DNA of 64,000 bases. It comes from Cymbomonas tetramitiformis (Eukaryota; Chlorophyta; Pyramimonadophyceae; Pyramimonadales; Pyramimonadaceae). Below the pieces are notes generated by a model. The model saw only the letters and a program-made list of their open reading frames with translations. It ran no database searches and had not been told where the DNA came from. The DNA lies in NCBI GenBank assembly GCA_001247695.2, contig LGRX02035281.1, forward strand, positions 17,957 through 81,956, in the 5' to 3' direction. Positions 54,303-64,000 of the stretch are shown in pieces. The stretch's first letter is position 1. Every line of letters begins with the position of its first letter. The position numbers and the translations under genes are program-made.

Positions 54303-54700
54303 ACTCTGAAAAGCCAGAGGGGAGGTGGTACGCAGTCGCGCGGTTGGGTGTGGTAGCGGAAAATGGTAATGGTCAGCAGCGGAGAGGAGCTAAGAGAGTG
54401 GAGCGGCGAGGGGCACTCGAAGATGTCGTCGAAGTCGAAGGTGTCGCGAACACCAGCCCAGAAAACAGTAACCAGCAGGGCCAGTGCTGGTGCAAAACCG
54501 GATCCGAACTTTGCTAAGACTAGTCCGTAACGAGGCGCGGTCCCCATGGCCGCCACTCACAGTTGCTTACCGCAAACAATTCATACCATAATTCCTAGTC
54601 GCACCCAAACGCGCATGCGCGCACCACCTCTCCAAGCGGCCGTTTAGCCAATCATGGCCAAATCAGCAAGTGGAATAAAAGCGTGGATGGGGCCACGACC

Positions 54701-54952
54701 TACTGGAATATCCTAGTTCACTAGATATCAGAAACTCCCGAACTGTGTGGATAAACTCTCAAGATAAATAAACCCTAAGCTAGATATACCCGGAACGGTC
54801 TCGGACGGTTTCGGAGTCTAGCCTACCTGTGACACAGCGTGTGTCACAGCACGAACCTATAGATCAGTCAGCAGTCCAGTGTTGGTCCTAGGAGTCTGTC
54901 ATAGGGGCCTGACCGGGACTCCCAGTCAGGGCTGCCTATACAGATTTCAGCA
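54701..54952 (-). repeat. 5' LTR of element 1
   Basis: Same length and nearly the same sequence as 51405-51656. Since the element reads on the minus strand, this copy carries the promoter. GCCCA target duplication follows at 54953. Confidence 0.93.
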
Positions 54953-54967
54953 GCCCATCGTCGTGGA

Positions 54968-55408
54968 TCAACCGATGCCCAAGCGAGGCCAAAGCCCACA
55001 ATGGCGTGGCACCACCAGAGCACATGAGCCGAAGTAGGGGGGGCGAGAAGGGCGAAGGTGGAAAATGCGGTGAGCGTGCTCAACGAACGCGCTGCACACA
55101 GCAAAGGTGAGGATCGAGGAATTGGAATGGGAGTGGGCGGTGGTGATAACACCACCACACACCACCAGATGACGGCCAAGGGATGCGTCGGGTGAAAGCG
55201 GAGAATGCGGAGAGGCGAGATCGTAGGAGTCAAAGTCTTTGCCGTCGATCAAGCCAAAAATGTCGGAGTCGAGGTTGGTGCCTGGCGAACAAGCTCCACC
55301 AGACACCACTAGGTCGCAACCAGGGGTAAGATGTTGTCGATGTAGTCGTAAAGATACCAACGCTGAACGTGTAGCGGCCATACATACACGCTGGAGTGAG
55401 GCGGCCAT
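54968..55408 (-). CDS. Element 3 protein, 146 residues
   Basis: ATG at 55408 (MAASLQRVCMAATRSALVSL); stop TGA after PRLGIG, the same C-terminal end as the element 2 protein. The frame is open further upstream, but the leader there is shared non-coding DNA. Motifs in common with element 2: RSALVSLRLHRQH, DLVVSGGACSP and HLVVCGGV. No known domain. Element 1 sits only about 15 bp downstream of the stop, leaving the gene intact. Confidence 0.55.
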   Translation of the reverse strand: MAASLQRVCMAATRSALVSLRLHRQHLTPGCDLVVSGGACSPGTNLDSDIFGLIDGKDFDSYDLASPHSPLSPDASLGRHLVVCGGVITTAHSHSNSSILTFAVCSAFVEHAHRIFHLRPSRPPYFGSCALVVPRHCGLWPRLGIG

Positions 55409-56051
55409 GGCCACAGACTGCAGACTGCAGAATCTGCAAACCCAATGATAGGGTTCCCAAGCGAAAAAATAACTTGTCGCAAAATCAACCGAATCCAGCG
55501 ATGGAAGGGTCAATTCGGGGTAGATTTTCGCGGGGAACACGGCGGTAAGGTCAAAAACGTCGTGCGGAAAGCCAATTTTCCGGCAGCAGAGGTGCTGCTG
55601 GCCAGAGTGTCGAAGGCGTAACGTAAAATCTCGTAAAACCAACCAAATCAGATGATGAAAAGGTCAAATTGCAGTAGAATTTCGCGGGGAAAACGTCGGT
55701 GAAGTCAAAATAGGCGTAAGGTAAGCCACTTTTGCTGCAGTTCAGGTGCTGTCGTCCAGAGGTTGAAGAACACAAAGGAATTGTCGGTTATAAAGTAGTG
55801 TCGGTCCAGCTGAAATTTGACGCACGGAAAGTGCGTTAAGCGCCGGTAAATGCGGATTGTCGGTAAAAAAATGACGGGAGTGACCGATGTGAAAACAAGC
55901 CGGTCGTTGTCAAAAGTGTCGGCTAGTAAGTGTCGGCTAGTAAATGTCGGCTAGTAAATGTCGGAATTGTCGGCTAGTATAGAATCATAGGGCGTGAAGC
56001 GGACGGAAGACCGATGAAAACACCACCACTGAACGTGGGTGGGCTATAACC
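55409..56051. other. Element 3 5' leader
   Basis: Leader between the 5' LTR and the ATG on the minus strand. Contains a short tandem GTCGGCTAGTAAAT repeat (55918-55978). The primer-binding site GGTTATAGCCCA lies against the LTR at 56040-56051. Confidence 0.65.
56040..56051 (-). promoter_or_regulatory. Primer-binding site of element 3
   Basis: Reads GGTTATAGCCCA immediately inside the 5' LTR. It matches the complement of the anticodon-side half of initiator tRNA-Met (GGTTATGGGCCC in Copia) with small differences, so half-tRNA priming is likely. Confidence 0.6.
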
Positions 56052-56301
56052 TTATAAGAAAGTAGATATATTGGCAATATATTTACTGCCAGAAAGATGT
56101 CAGAGGCACAGTGAGGTAGGGTTCACGGTTGTCTAAAGTCAGATTAAACGTAAGATACTCGGGTTTTATATGTCGGACACACGGTGACACACGAGCGGAG
56201 CAACGGGCAGGCACTGCAGGTGACATCCGAGCAGGCGAGGGGTGACACAGGGCACCACAGACCTCCCCCCTTATGGGGGGTGAAAGTCAGTGTTCCCATG
56301 A
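56052..56301 (-). repeat. 5' LTR of element 3
   Basis: 250 bp, paired with 50970-51219. AGAAT duplication follows at 56302-56306. Confidence 0.93.
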
Positions 56302-56341
56302 AGAATCCCAAAAGAAACAATGCCACCACTGAAGTGGTCAA

Positions 56342-56350
56342 CCCATAACC
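56342..56350 (-). promoter_or_regulatory. Primer-binding site of element 2
   Basis: Reads GGTTATGGG directly inside the 5' LTR, identical over nine bases to the Copia half-tRNA-Met primer site. Confidence 0.6.
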
Positions 56351-56606
56351 TGATGAGAAGTGAGATTCTCTGGCTGGTGGGGGATATATATATATAGTCA
56401 GATATATATCTATCACAGAACGTGCAGTCAGTGAACACTCGCTTTCGGAATACTAAGATGATAACATAAAATACTTTAGGGGTTTTATGCATCTGTGTTC
56501 CGAGCTACCGAGACGCATGCTACGTGTGACACGGCTCTCCGAAGGAGGACAGCAGGAGACAGGCCCCCCCACTTTATAGTGGGGGGGTAAATCGGTCTAC
56601 CCGTGA
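56351..56606 (-). repeat. 5' LTR of element 2
   Basis: 256 bp, paired with 49591-49848 (258 bp). ACCCT duplication follows at 56607-56611. Confidence 0.93.
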
Positions 56607-56611
56607 ACCCT

Positions 56612-57427
56612 CCGTTTTCATCGTTACGAAAATGCAAAGAAATCAAATGTCAAAGTTTTGTCGGAACGCTTACAAGCGAGGAAGTTGGGATTCTGAGACG
56701 ATCGAGCGGCAAAACTGAACTCTCAAGGTTTTCGAGTAACTCAACCCTACATCGCACGCTCTCCCTAAGTGCGTCTTGTAGTCGCCGCGGCAAACACTGG
56801 GCGTGGCATCCCCTTAGTTTATACCCCTTGCCTTGACTTACTCTTGCTCTTGTCCCCAGAGCTTATGGACTAAAATATACTTAGGGTTTGTAACATTGAT
56901 GGGGTCCATAACTCCGAGCCTCTTCGATCAACTGTAACGTTGACCCTCGTGTGTCGCAGGCCGCGCAAACTCTGGGAACAAGCCTGAAGAGTTAGAGTGT
57001 CATGTCACCTGTCTGGGAACAGGGAAACAACTATCATGATCATTTAAAATCATAACAAGAGAAGGTTCCTGGTTCCTGACCGATCGCAACCTGATCGCAG
57101 ACCCCTCGTTCCGATATCTATAGGGTTCAGCTCCAAAGTTTGACTTCTTGCGCGACCTATGTTATATCCATGTTTGTGAGTGTACGAAGCTTATCCTAAT
57201 ACTTTTCATGGGAGCAGAGATCTCAGAGCGATTTCAGAGTATGCGAAGCATATGCGAGTTTCAGCCTCTCGAGGGAATCAGTTGGGAAAAGCCGCGAACC
57301 AGCCAACGCTTATGCGAGGGAGCGTGGGCTTAGGGTTAGGGGGATTCTAGCTTTACTCCAAAGTTTCTTTTCTTCAAACTGATCACCGGAACCTTTTCTT
57401 CTATAACCCGGTATCTGTAAGCTAGAA
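56612..57427. other. Upstream region of PIG-M
   Basis: Unique DNA between the LTR nest and the PIG-M start, presumably its promoter and 5' UTR. I see no clear TATA box, and no credible protein, although a 77-codon frame is open at 56603-56836. TTAGGGTTAGGG-like text at 57329-57340 is too short to be telomeric. Confidence 0.5.
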
Positions 57428-60400
57428 ATGGCCTTCAAAGTCTTTGCAGCTGGAGCCTTACTCAGAATTGCTCTCATCATCTATGGAGAGTGGCACGATG
57501 AGCACATGCCTGTCAAATATACGGATATAGATTATTCTGTGTTTTCTGACGCGGCTCGTTATGTAGGCGAAGGGCGATCTCCGGTCGGTATTTCACTTTT
57601 CATGGATAGTCGTTTGCACCGAGCACCGCCCAGTTACTAAGCCATTGTACCGGGCGGACTTTTTCAGTACACGCGGGATACATATCGATATACTCCTTTG
57701 ATCGCTTTCTTCCTTGTTCCAAACTGCTTTATACATCCTGCCTGGTGAGCTCATGCCTTCTGACATCTTCGCTGCTGCTCGTAAATTCAATGAGTTTCCC
57801 TCGGTTATGCCTGAATCTATGACGCGCTTGGACGCCCTTCTCATTTGCAGGGGGAAATTTTTATTTTCTGCTGGAGATGTTATTGTGGGGTGGTGAGGCT
57901 GACCTTATTGAGCCCCTTGATGCGAAGATCTTGTGCACGCTACTAGTTGCCGTGCAGATGCTTTATTATTTCAGCTAGCAAAGCAAATGTGTACAGCTAC
58001 TATCTGATATTAGGCAAATCATGTTTGTCGCCAATGCGTGCCAGTCACTGCGGCTATGGCCGCACAACTTCAAGCGCACTGGTCTAGAGTACTGTTGCAC
58101 TGAACGCTGTGTCGATTCACTCATATTGCAAGATGGCCCTTGCGCTTGGGCACTCATATTGTGCCGCCTCTTCATTTGTGGTTAGGTTGATACAACGTAT
58201 TTGCCGCCGGCGGGCTATCCCCCCAGGTAAACGGCCGCTCTCACTACCAGCAGTCAACAAGTGAGAATCGGTCTGCCATATTACGTTGTCCAAGCTTCTT
58301 TCGTTGGCGTGTGAAGTGTTCTGCTGCTTCCCTGCTTGCATTTTGCGGATTATGCCCCTATCCTTTGTTTCACGTTGTCGTCCGCGTGGATTGCCCAGAC
58401 ACCGCAACGTGGTGCATGGCTGCTTGGCTGTTCAATCCGTACACTGCCACGGTGGCGACACGAGGCAACTGTGAAGCACTGGTGAGATGCAATCTGTCCG
58501 CTTCCCTCGGAGCCTCTTTGATGGCGACGCGCTCCACGTCACTATGGACCTTCATCAAATGTGTTCTTATCTACTCTGCTCCAAGAATTTTATTTGGAGC
58601 TACCCCTCTCGCCGTCCGTGCCCGTCCATGACCTTGCTAGCAAATGCGCACTCCGTTATCTGAGTGAAAGAATTGTAGCCCACCGAACTCAGTACGGAGA
58701 ATAATACCTTGTTGCAGGTCGGCATTATGATGCTCGCCGTTGTTAACTTCTTGATGGCTCGCCGTGTAGTCCCCGCGGCTTTCTTGTTTGGCCTGGTTGT
58801 ACACATCAGGTGCTATCCCTTCTTGAGCTCAGCCTCACCACGCAGACAGCTTTGGTGGAGCTATTCGCTTGTTTGACGGCTTCTCACAGTGAACTTGCTG
58901 TGCTATGCTTCCCCTGCTGAAGTCTACCTGCCCTTCAGTGCCTGTGACCTCTCCTGTGAACCCTGACCTCCTGTGCTAGTCTCAATACTATATATATATA
59001 TATATAATCTTGATAGGCTTAATCTCGCTAAACCATAGCGTGCTCTGCTGAATCTGAAGCTACCCGGAACCTGAATCTACCCTGCAATCCTGGAACTGCT
59101 GAACCTGCTGAATCTGAAGGGAACTGCTGACTCCGAATCTCCCTTACGATGGCAAGTTATATCATCGGTCAGTGTTCAGCCGGGCAGGTGAGAATTCAGC
59201 CTGGCAAGTTAAAGTCTTCCCCATCCTATTTTAAAGCAGCTGAACCCGAACCTTCCCAGTTGAATCTTACCCCGCCGTGCTGGACCATACCCTGCAGATC
59301 TTATCCCAACTAGCTGAATATCAACCTATCCTGCTTTATACTAAGCTGCCAGGCTGAATCCTCACTTGACCACTGAACTCTGACCGATGACACATGTTGC
59401 CATCATACGCTTGCTGCTGAACCCAAACCTGCCCCGCTGATTCTTAGCCTCCCCTGCTGGCGACCTATCTTGATAACCCATGTATACCTTTCTGCTAACC
59501 ATAGCCTACCCTGTCGACTCTTAACCTACATCGCCAAACCCATATGTACCCTGTTGACCGTTAACCTGTGGTGCTGATCCTAACTGCCCTGTTCAGCTTA
59601 CCATGCATGCTCAACCTCAACCCAGCCTGCTGATGCTGCAGTGTTAACTCCAAGACACTGCTTCATGGGTGATTCGCCACTGCCCTTCAGACTGTATCGC
59701 CTGAACGAATGTGAACAACACGGCAGGTTCTATTATCTTGAAGAAGTTCTAAGAGCAACATCGTACATAAACTGAAATCATTTAATAAATTGTTGTGCAC
59801 AGCACGTCGGATTAAGTTGTCTTAAGAGTTTTCATACACATCCCAGCAGTTTGAATCGTCTTCGCAGCTGTTGTGAGCAGCGCAGCAGATTGAATTTTCT
59901 TTAAAGCTGTTGCAAACATCACGGCAGATTGTACCCTATCATATACACGCCTTCGCTGCTGCTATTTATGGACCACCACTTCCGGCGAGGCAGCGCAGGT
60001 GCGCCTGAGCCGAGCCTGCGCCCGCCAGTAGCCCCAACTTTGCTGTGAGCGGCCTGATACTCCCTGAAGGCTGAAACTATTTCCAAACCCGAAGGGCGGT
60101 TATGACTAAGATTTCAATAACAATGGCAATGGTCATGCCGAGCCCCATGACATGTCACAGCTCAGCTCAAGACTAAGAGGGTGGCGTCTTCCCCGCAGCC
60201 TCATGGCACACTGCAGCCGAGCATATGTGTCGCTGCTAGATAGTGGAGAGAGGGACTCTGCCAGTCTGTGAACGCGTATCAAAGCTTACCCTTTGCACAC
60301 TTTATCATCGGATGTCGAATGCAAGGCAGAGAGCAGAGGACCTGTCGCCGGGGTAAAGGGCAGGAGTGCTGGTGGCAGCGTTCCTCAACCGCGACCGTGT

Positions 60401-63400
60401 GGCATTCGCCATCATCTCTGGGATCACCTTCATGGCTCTTGGAGTGGCCTTCTTTCAGCTCTACGGCTGGGATTTCCTTCAGGAGACATACCTTTACCAC
60501 TTGTCTCGCAGGTGCGATCTGTGGTGTGAACACCCAATGAGAGCTGTGTGGTGTGAACACCCAATGAGAGCTGTGGGGTTTGAACACCCAATGAGAGCTG
60601 TGCGGTGTGAACACCCAATGAGAGCTGTGGGGTGTGAGCACCCAATGAGAGCTGTGGGGTGTGAACACCCAATGAGAGCTGTGGGGTGTGAACACCCAAT
60701 GAGAGCTGTGTGGTGTGAGCACCCAATGAGAGCTGTGGGGTGTCAACACCCAATGAGAGCTGTGCAGTGTGAACACCCGACGAGAGCTGTGGGGTGTGAA
60801 CACCCAATGAGAGTGTGTGGTGTGAACACCCAATGAGAGCTGTGTGGTGTGAACACCCAATGAGAGCTGTGAGGTGTGAACACCCAATGAGAGCTGTGGG
60901 GTGTGAGCACCCAATGAGAGCTGTGCGGTGTGAACACCCAATGAGAGCTGTGTGGTGTGTGAGAGCTGTGTGGTGTGAGCACCCAATGAGAGCTGTGAGG
61001 TGTGAGCACCTACGAGCTGTGGGGTGTGAACACCCAATTGGGAGCTGTGGGGTGTGAACACCCAATAGAGAGCTGTGTGGTGTGAACACCCAATGAGAGC
61101 TGTGGGGTGTGAACACCCAATGAGAGCTGTGTGGTGTGAACACCCAATGAGAGCTGTGTGGTGCGAACACCCAATGAGAGCTGTGGGGTGTGAACACCCA
61201 ATGAGAGCTGTGGGGTGTGAACACCCAATGAGAGCTGTGGGGTGTGAACACCCAATGAGAGCTGTGTGGTGTGAACACCCAATGAGAGCTGTGCAGTGTG
61301 AACATTCGACGAGAGCTGTGGGGTGTGAACACCCAATGAGAGCGGTGTTGTCAACATCTCTTGCAATTTCTGTTTTATTGCTGAGGATAGTTTTAGATCA
61401 CAACATGTATCCACGGCAGTCATTCACAGAGCAGGATGCATCCACGGCGGTAATTCACAGAGCAGGATGCATCCACGGCGGTCATTCACAGAGCAGGATG
61501 CATCCACGGCGGTAATTCACAGCGCAGGATGCATCCACGGCGGTAATTCACAGCGCAGGATGCATCCACGGCAGTCATTCCCAGAGCAGGATGCATCCAT
61601 TTGCGGTCATTCACAGAGCAGGATGCTCCGGTAATTCATAGAGCAGCATGCATCCACGGCGGTATTCCCAGAGCAGGATGCATCCACGGCAGTCATTCAC
61701 AGAGAGCAGGATGCATCCACGGCGGTAATTCACAGAGCAGGATGCATCCACCGCAGTCATTCACAGAGCAGGATGCATCCACGGCGAATTACAGAGCAGA
61801 GCATCACGCAGTCACAGAGCAGGATGCATCCACGGCGGTAATTCATAGAGCAGGATGCATCCACGGCGGTAATTCATAGAGCAGGATGCATCCACGGCGG
61901 TAATTCATAGAGCAGGATGCATCCACGGCGGTAATTCACAGAGCAGGATGCATCCACGGCGGTAATTCACAGAGCAGGATGCATCCACGGCGGTCATTCA
62001 CAGAGCAGGATGCATCCACGGCGGTAATTCACAGAGCAGGATGCATCCACGGCAGTCATTCACAGAGCAGGATGCATCCGCCGCAGTCATTCACAGAGCA
62101 GGATGCATCCACGGCAGTCATTCACAGAGCAGGATGCATCCACGGCGGTAATCTATAGAGCAGGATGCATCCACGGCGTGTAACTACTATGAGCAGGATG
62201 CATCCACGGCGGTAACTTTTTTATAGGATGCATCCACGGCATCATTACAGAGCAGGATGCATCCACGGCGGCAATTCACAGAGCAGGATGCATCCAAGGC
62301 GGTAATTCACAGAGCAGGATGCATCCACGGCGGTCATACAACTCAGTATTCCTCGAAGGACACATCATCGTACTTTTGATCGCTCTCCCTCCGCTCGACC
62401 GTTGTTAACCAATCAAGTTGCTGCGCGCAGGGACCCCAGGCATAACTTCTCCATTCACTTCTACCGACTATATCTTGATTTCGAGGATTCAACGGAGGTG
62501 GGCTCGGGTCTGGAGAAGTTTATGCTTGCTCTGCCTCAGCTGGGGACTCTACTGGTGCCTTCCCTGCCTCAAGCCCGGGTCTGGAAAAATCGGTGCCCCC
62601 CTTGCCTCAGCTGGGGACTCTACTGGTGCTTGGCTGGGGCAGTGGCTGGACTCAAGCCTGGGGGTGTGGTGGTGGCTGGCCTTAAGCCTGGGGGATGTGG
62701 TGGCTGGCTCGCCTCAAGACCGCGGCTGTCGTGGTTGCAGGTTTGCCTTGCATTGAAGGCTGTGTAAGTGGATGACTTTGCCTTGTCTTGGTGTTCTGGC
62801 GCTGATTGGCCCCTCTAGCTCCGCGCTGTGCTGGTAGCCGGCATGGGGCCTCATGCTATGAGCAATGGCGTTGGTTGGCGTTCCTCAAGCTTGGGGCCGT
62901 GGCGGGGGCTGGTTTTGCCTCAAGCTTGGGGCCGATGGGGAATGGTCTTGCCCCGCTTCAAATGTGCATGGCTGGCTTTGGTCTCAAGCTTAAATGTGGC
63001 AATGGGTTTGACCCTGCTTGGGGTCGTGGGGCTATTTTACCTGCCTAAATGGTGGGGGCTGGTCATTCCGGCTTCAAATGTGGTGGGGCTGGTTTCATCC
63101 CCCGCCTGTCATCATGGTGGGGCCGTCTTTGCCTCGCCTAAATGTGGTGGGGGCTGGTTTTGCCTCAAGCTTGGGGCCGTGGTGGGGGCTGGTTTTGCCT
63201 CAAGCTTGGGGCCGTGGTGGGGGCTGGTTTTGCCTCAAGCTTGGGGCTGCGAATCCTTGGTCAACGCCACCTTGTTTTCTTGTTTGCCCAGTTACCACGA
63301 CACCCCTTTGGAGCGTGCTGGTGGAGAGTCATGTTGGAGCGAGATTGATGACCAGTTTGCTTGGCGAGATGAACAGGCAGTGGCGTTCCATTATGCCAGG

Positions 63401-63691
63401 GATTTGCCCTTCAGTCTCTTCATCCAAACCCTCATTTTCGTGACATTTAACAAGGTGAGTGGGATGCTGTCTCTGGCATCAGCAACTTGTGTTGTTCAGC
63501 TTCTTTTGAACCGGTGAGTTTATTGTTAGGTACAAACGTAGGATTGAACGAGGGTGCTTCGTTGGTCAAGGTGTGCACGGCACAGTATTTTGTGTGGTAC
63601 TTTTCGCTGATCCCCCTCGTGCTGCCTGGACTCGGCGTGGCGAGCACGCCGGCCTCGATGCGCCATCTGAAGGCCGCTGTTGCTCTCTGGG
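57428..63691 (+). CDS. PIGM: GPI mannosyltransferase I (PIG-M), 11 exons, 3' end outside window
   Basis: Transfers the first mannose from dolichol-phosphate-mannose to the GPI precursor in the ER lumen; a multi-spanning membrane enzyme. Exons by phase-consistent GT-AG joins: 57428-57583, 57668-57744, 57851-57892, 58186-58226, 58399-58481, 58718-58809, 59928-59998, 60364-60511, 62431-62554, 63377-63454 and 63571-63691. They give about 344 residues against ~400-430 for the family, so one or more C-terminal exons lie beyond. Family blocks: YTDIDYSVFSDAARYV (catalytic DxD at 33-35), [122 protein letters not shown]. Exon 1 starts at the first ATG. Four donors are GTGC rather than GTGA/GTAA (exons 6, 7, 8, 9). 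Introns 6, 8 and 9 are filled with repeats. No stop or frameshift is seen, so it should be functional. Confidence 0.93.
58890..59900. repeat. Irregular CTGCTGAA-rich repeat in PIG-M intron 6
   Basis: Loose tandem repeats on the theme ACCCTGCTGAATCT fill most of the 1.1-kb intron. A TA run lies at 58988-59006. The acceptor ACGGCAG is at 59921-59927. Confidence 0.6.
60512..61350. repeat. ~25-bp minisatellite at the donor of PIG-M intron 8
   Basis: About 30 units of GTGTGAACACCCAATGAGAG plus CTGTG/GG. The first unit starts at the splice donor itself (GTGCGATCTGTGGTGTGAAC). Frames stay open for long stretches on both strands, but the position inside a phase-consistent intron argues against coding. 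Confidence 0.95.
61405..62340. repeat. 31-bp minisatellite in PIG-M intron 8
   Basis: About 30 units of AGAGCAGGATGCATCCACGG plus CGGTAATTCAC, with degenerate units near 61800 and 62160-62260. It occupies the rest of intron 8 up to about 90 bp before exon 9. Confidence 0.95.
62590..63250. repeat. GGGGCTGG-rich repeats in PIG-M intron 9
   Basis: A 36-bp unit (CTGGTTTTGCCTCAAGCTTG plus GGGCCGTGGTGGGGG) is tandem three times at 63154-63248, with looser relatives from 62870. Near its start, GCCTCAGCTGGGGACTCTAC (62605) duplicates the end of exon 9 (62533), including the donor-like ACTGGTGC. Confidence 0.85.
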
Positions 63692-63837
63692 GTAACATTC
63701 TAGTTCTCCCTTACCCACTAGTTTTTCTCGTGTGGCTGGATAGACTCCTGCAAGTTGCCACATTTTTATGGCGTTACATTTGCTGGGTCCCTGGAAAAGC
63801 GCGTCAGCACCTTTGCTGTACGACAACGCGGTGGTAG

Positions 63838-64000
63838 CTTTCGGTGTCATGACCCGTGGCCTTCGGGCATCAGTGGTGTGATAACCTTCGGGCATCAGTG
63901 GTGTCATAACCCGTGGCCTTCGGGCATCAGTGGTGTCATAACCTTCGGGCATCAGTGGTGTCATAACCCATGGCCTTCGGGCATCAGTGGTGCCATGACC
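63838..64000. repeat. Minisatellite after PIG-M exon 11
   Basis: CCTTCGGGCATCAGTGGTGT followed by CATAACC, with CGTGG inserted in alternate units, repeats to the window edge. It is presumably another intron array. Confidence 0.85.

Larger units (their letters stand above)
51405..54952 (-). mobile_element. Inner gag-only LTR retrotransposon (family 1), inserted in element 3
   Basis: LTRs of 252 bp at 51405-51656 and 54701-54952 differ at about two positions, so the insertion is young. GCCCA flanks it (51400-51404, 54953-54957). The 3-kb interior encodes a Gag with a zinc knuckle on the minus strand but no pol, matching the layout of terminal-repeat retrotransposons with a GAG domain described in plants. 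The sequence inside the 5' LTR is GGTCGTGGCCCC, similar in position and shape to the primer sites of elements 2 and 3 but not the same. A solo LTR of this family lies at 13603-13858. Confidence 0.93.
50970..56301 (-). mobile_element. Middle LTR retrotransposon (family 3), inserted in element 2
   Basis: LTRs of exactly 250 bp at 50970-51219 and 56052-56301, with only a few differences. AGAAT flanks it at 50965-50969 and 56302-56306. On the minus strand the primer site just inside the 5' LTR reads GGTTATAGCCCA, and the tract before the 3' LTR ends GGTGGTG. Net length without element 1 is about 1.8 kb. It encodes a 146-residue relative of the element 2 protein and nothing else. Element 1 is inserted between its protein gene and its 3' LTR. 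Confidence 0.93.
49591..56606 (-). mobile_element. Outer LTR retrotransposon (family 2), hosts two nested elements
   Basis: LTRs at 49591-49848 and 56351-56606 are nearly identical (differences mainly in a TA run). ACCCT flanks the whole at 49586-49590 and 56607-56611. The element reads on the minus strand: 5' LTR at right, primer site GGTTATGGG directly inside it, polypurine tract ending GGTGGTG just before the 3' LTR at left. Without the insertions it is about 1.7 kb and encodes only a ~143-residue protein; no protease, integrase or RT. Element 3 (50970-56301) is inserted in it. Confidence 0.93.

Noticed and set aside
57325..57345. Telomeric repeat
   Set aside because: Only two TTAGGG-like units in unique DNA upstream of PIG-M.
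58286..58631. Separate genes in the PIG-M region
   Set aside because: These frames include PIG-M exon 5 plus intron sequence; splicing explains the coding signal.
60430..61515. Proteins encoded by long open frames in the 25-bp minisatellite
   Set aside because: The array lies in an intron of PIG-M with matching phases at both exon edges, and frames are equally open on both strands.
61405..62340. CRISPR-like array
   Set aside because: Units are contiguous 31-bp repeats without unique spacers, in a eukaryotic intron.
62740..62765. Extra PIG-M exon after GGTTGCAG
   Set aside because: A good acceptor-like string, but exon 9 (62431-62554) joins exon 10 (63377) in phase with full family alignment, leaving no gap.

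Overview
This is a nuclear segment from a eukaryote. The clearest host gene is split by at least ten GT-AG introns and encodes PIG-M, the GPI-anchor mannosyltransferase I, at the right end. Everything else I can support is mobile or repetitive DNA. A unicellular alga or similar protist is my best guess, from the repeat-choked introns, Copia-like LTR elements, a giant-virus-like helicase fragment and a very large LINE. The sequence alone does not fix the lineage. I found no rRNA, tRNA or CRISPR array.

Layout. 1-1.7 kb: repeat module A, with a hairpin array. 1.7-14.4 kb: no convincing gene; it holds tandem repeats (178 bp x2; 478 bp x2.4), a diverged 0.45-kb direct repeat, a 223-bp MITE flanked by TA, and a solo LTR with a GACAG target duplication. 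14.4-17.5 kb: inverted copy of module B, with a ~185-bp satellite, a small ORF and a GRGKGRG-repeat protein. 17.5-35.8 kb: a foldback element whose right arm was hit by a LINE of about 16.4 kb (8-bp duplication ATGATCCG). The LINE itself carries a 2.5-kb TIR element full of a 182-bp satellite (CTCA duplication). 35.8-37.5 kb: inverted repeats and palindromes. 37.5-42.6 kb: contiguous modules A and B in the opposite B orientation. 42.6-44.7 kb: a second MITE of the same family abutting a truncated primase/origin-binding-helicase fragment. 44.7-49.6 kb: minisatellites and intergenic DNA. 49.6-56.6 kb: three LTR retrotransposons nested inside one another, each with a perfect 5-bp target duplication. 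57.4-64 kb: PIG-M, whose introns are packed with minisatellites; its 3' end lies beyond the window.

The most unusual system is the LINE. It encodes ORF1 (RRM-like fold guess plus zinc knuckle), then a heptad-repeat region, a Ulp1/C48-type cysteine protease with a degenerate second copy, an AP-like endonuclease, reverse transcriptase, RNase H, a CCHC finger, and a C-terminal domain with Dam-like N6-adenine methyltransferase motifs (NPPF). Several frameshifts and in-frame stops show that this copy is probably not intact, although some stops could be read through.

The three LTR elements have no pol. They share a polypurine tract just before the 3' LTR. Two of them have a primer site that reads like the anticodon-side half of initiator tRNA-Met, as in Copia. 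One encodes a Gag with a zinc knuckle, and the other two encode related ~145-residue proteins. They must be mobilised in trans.
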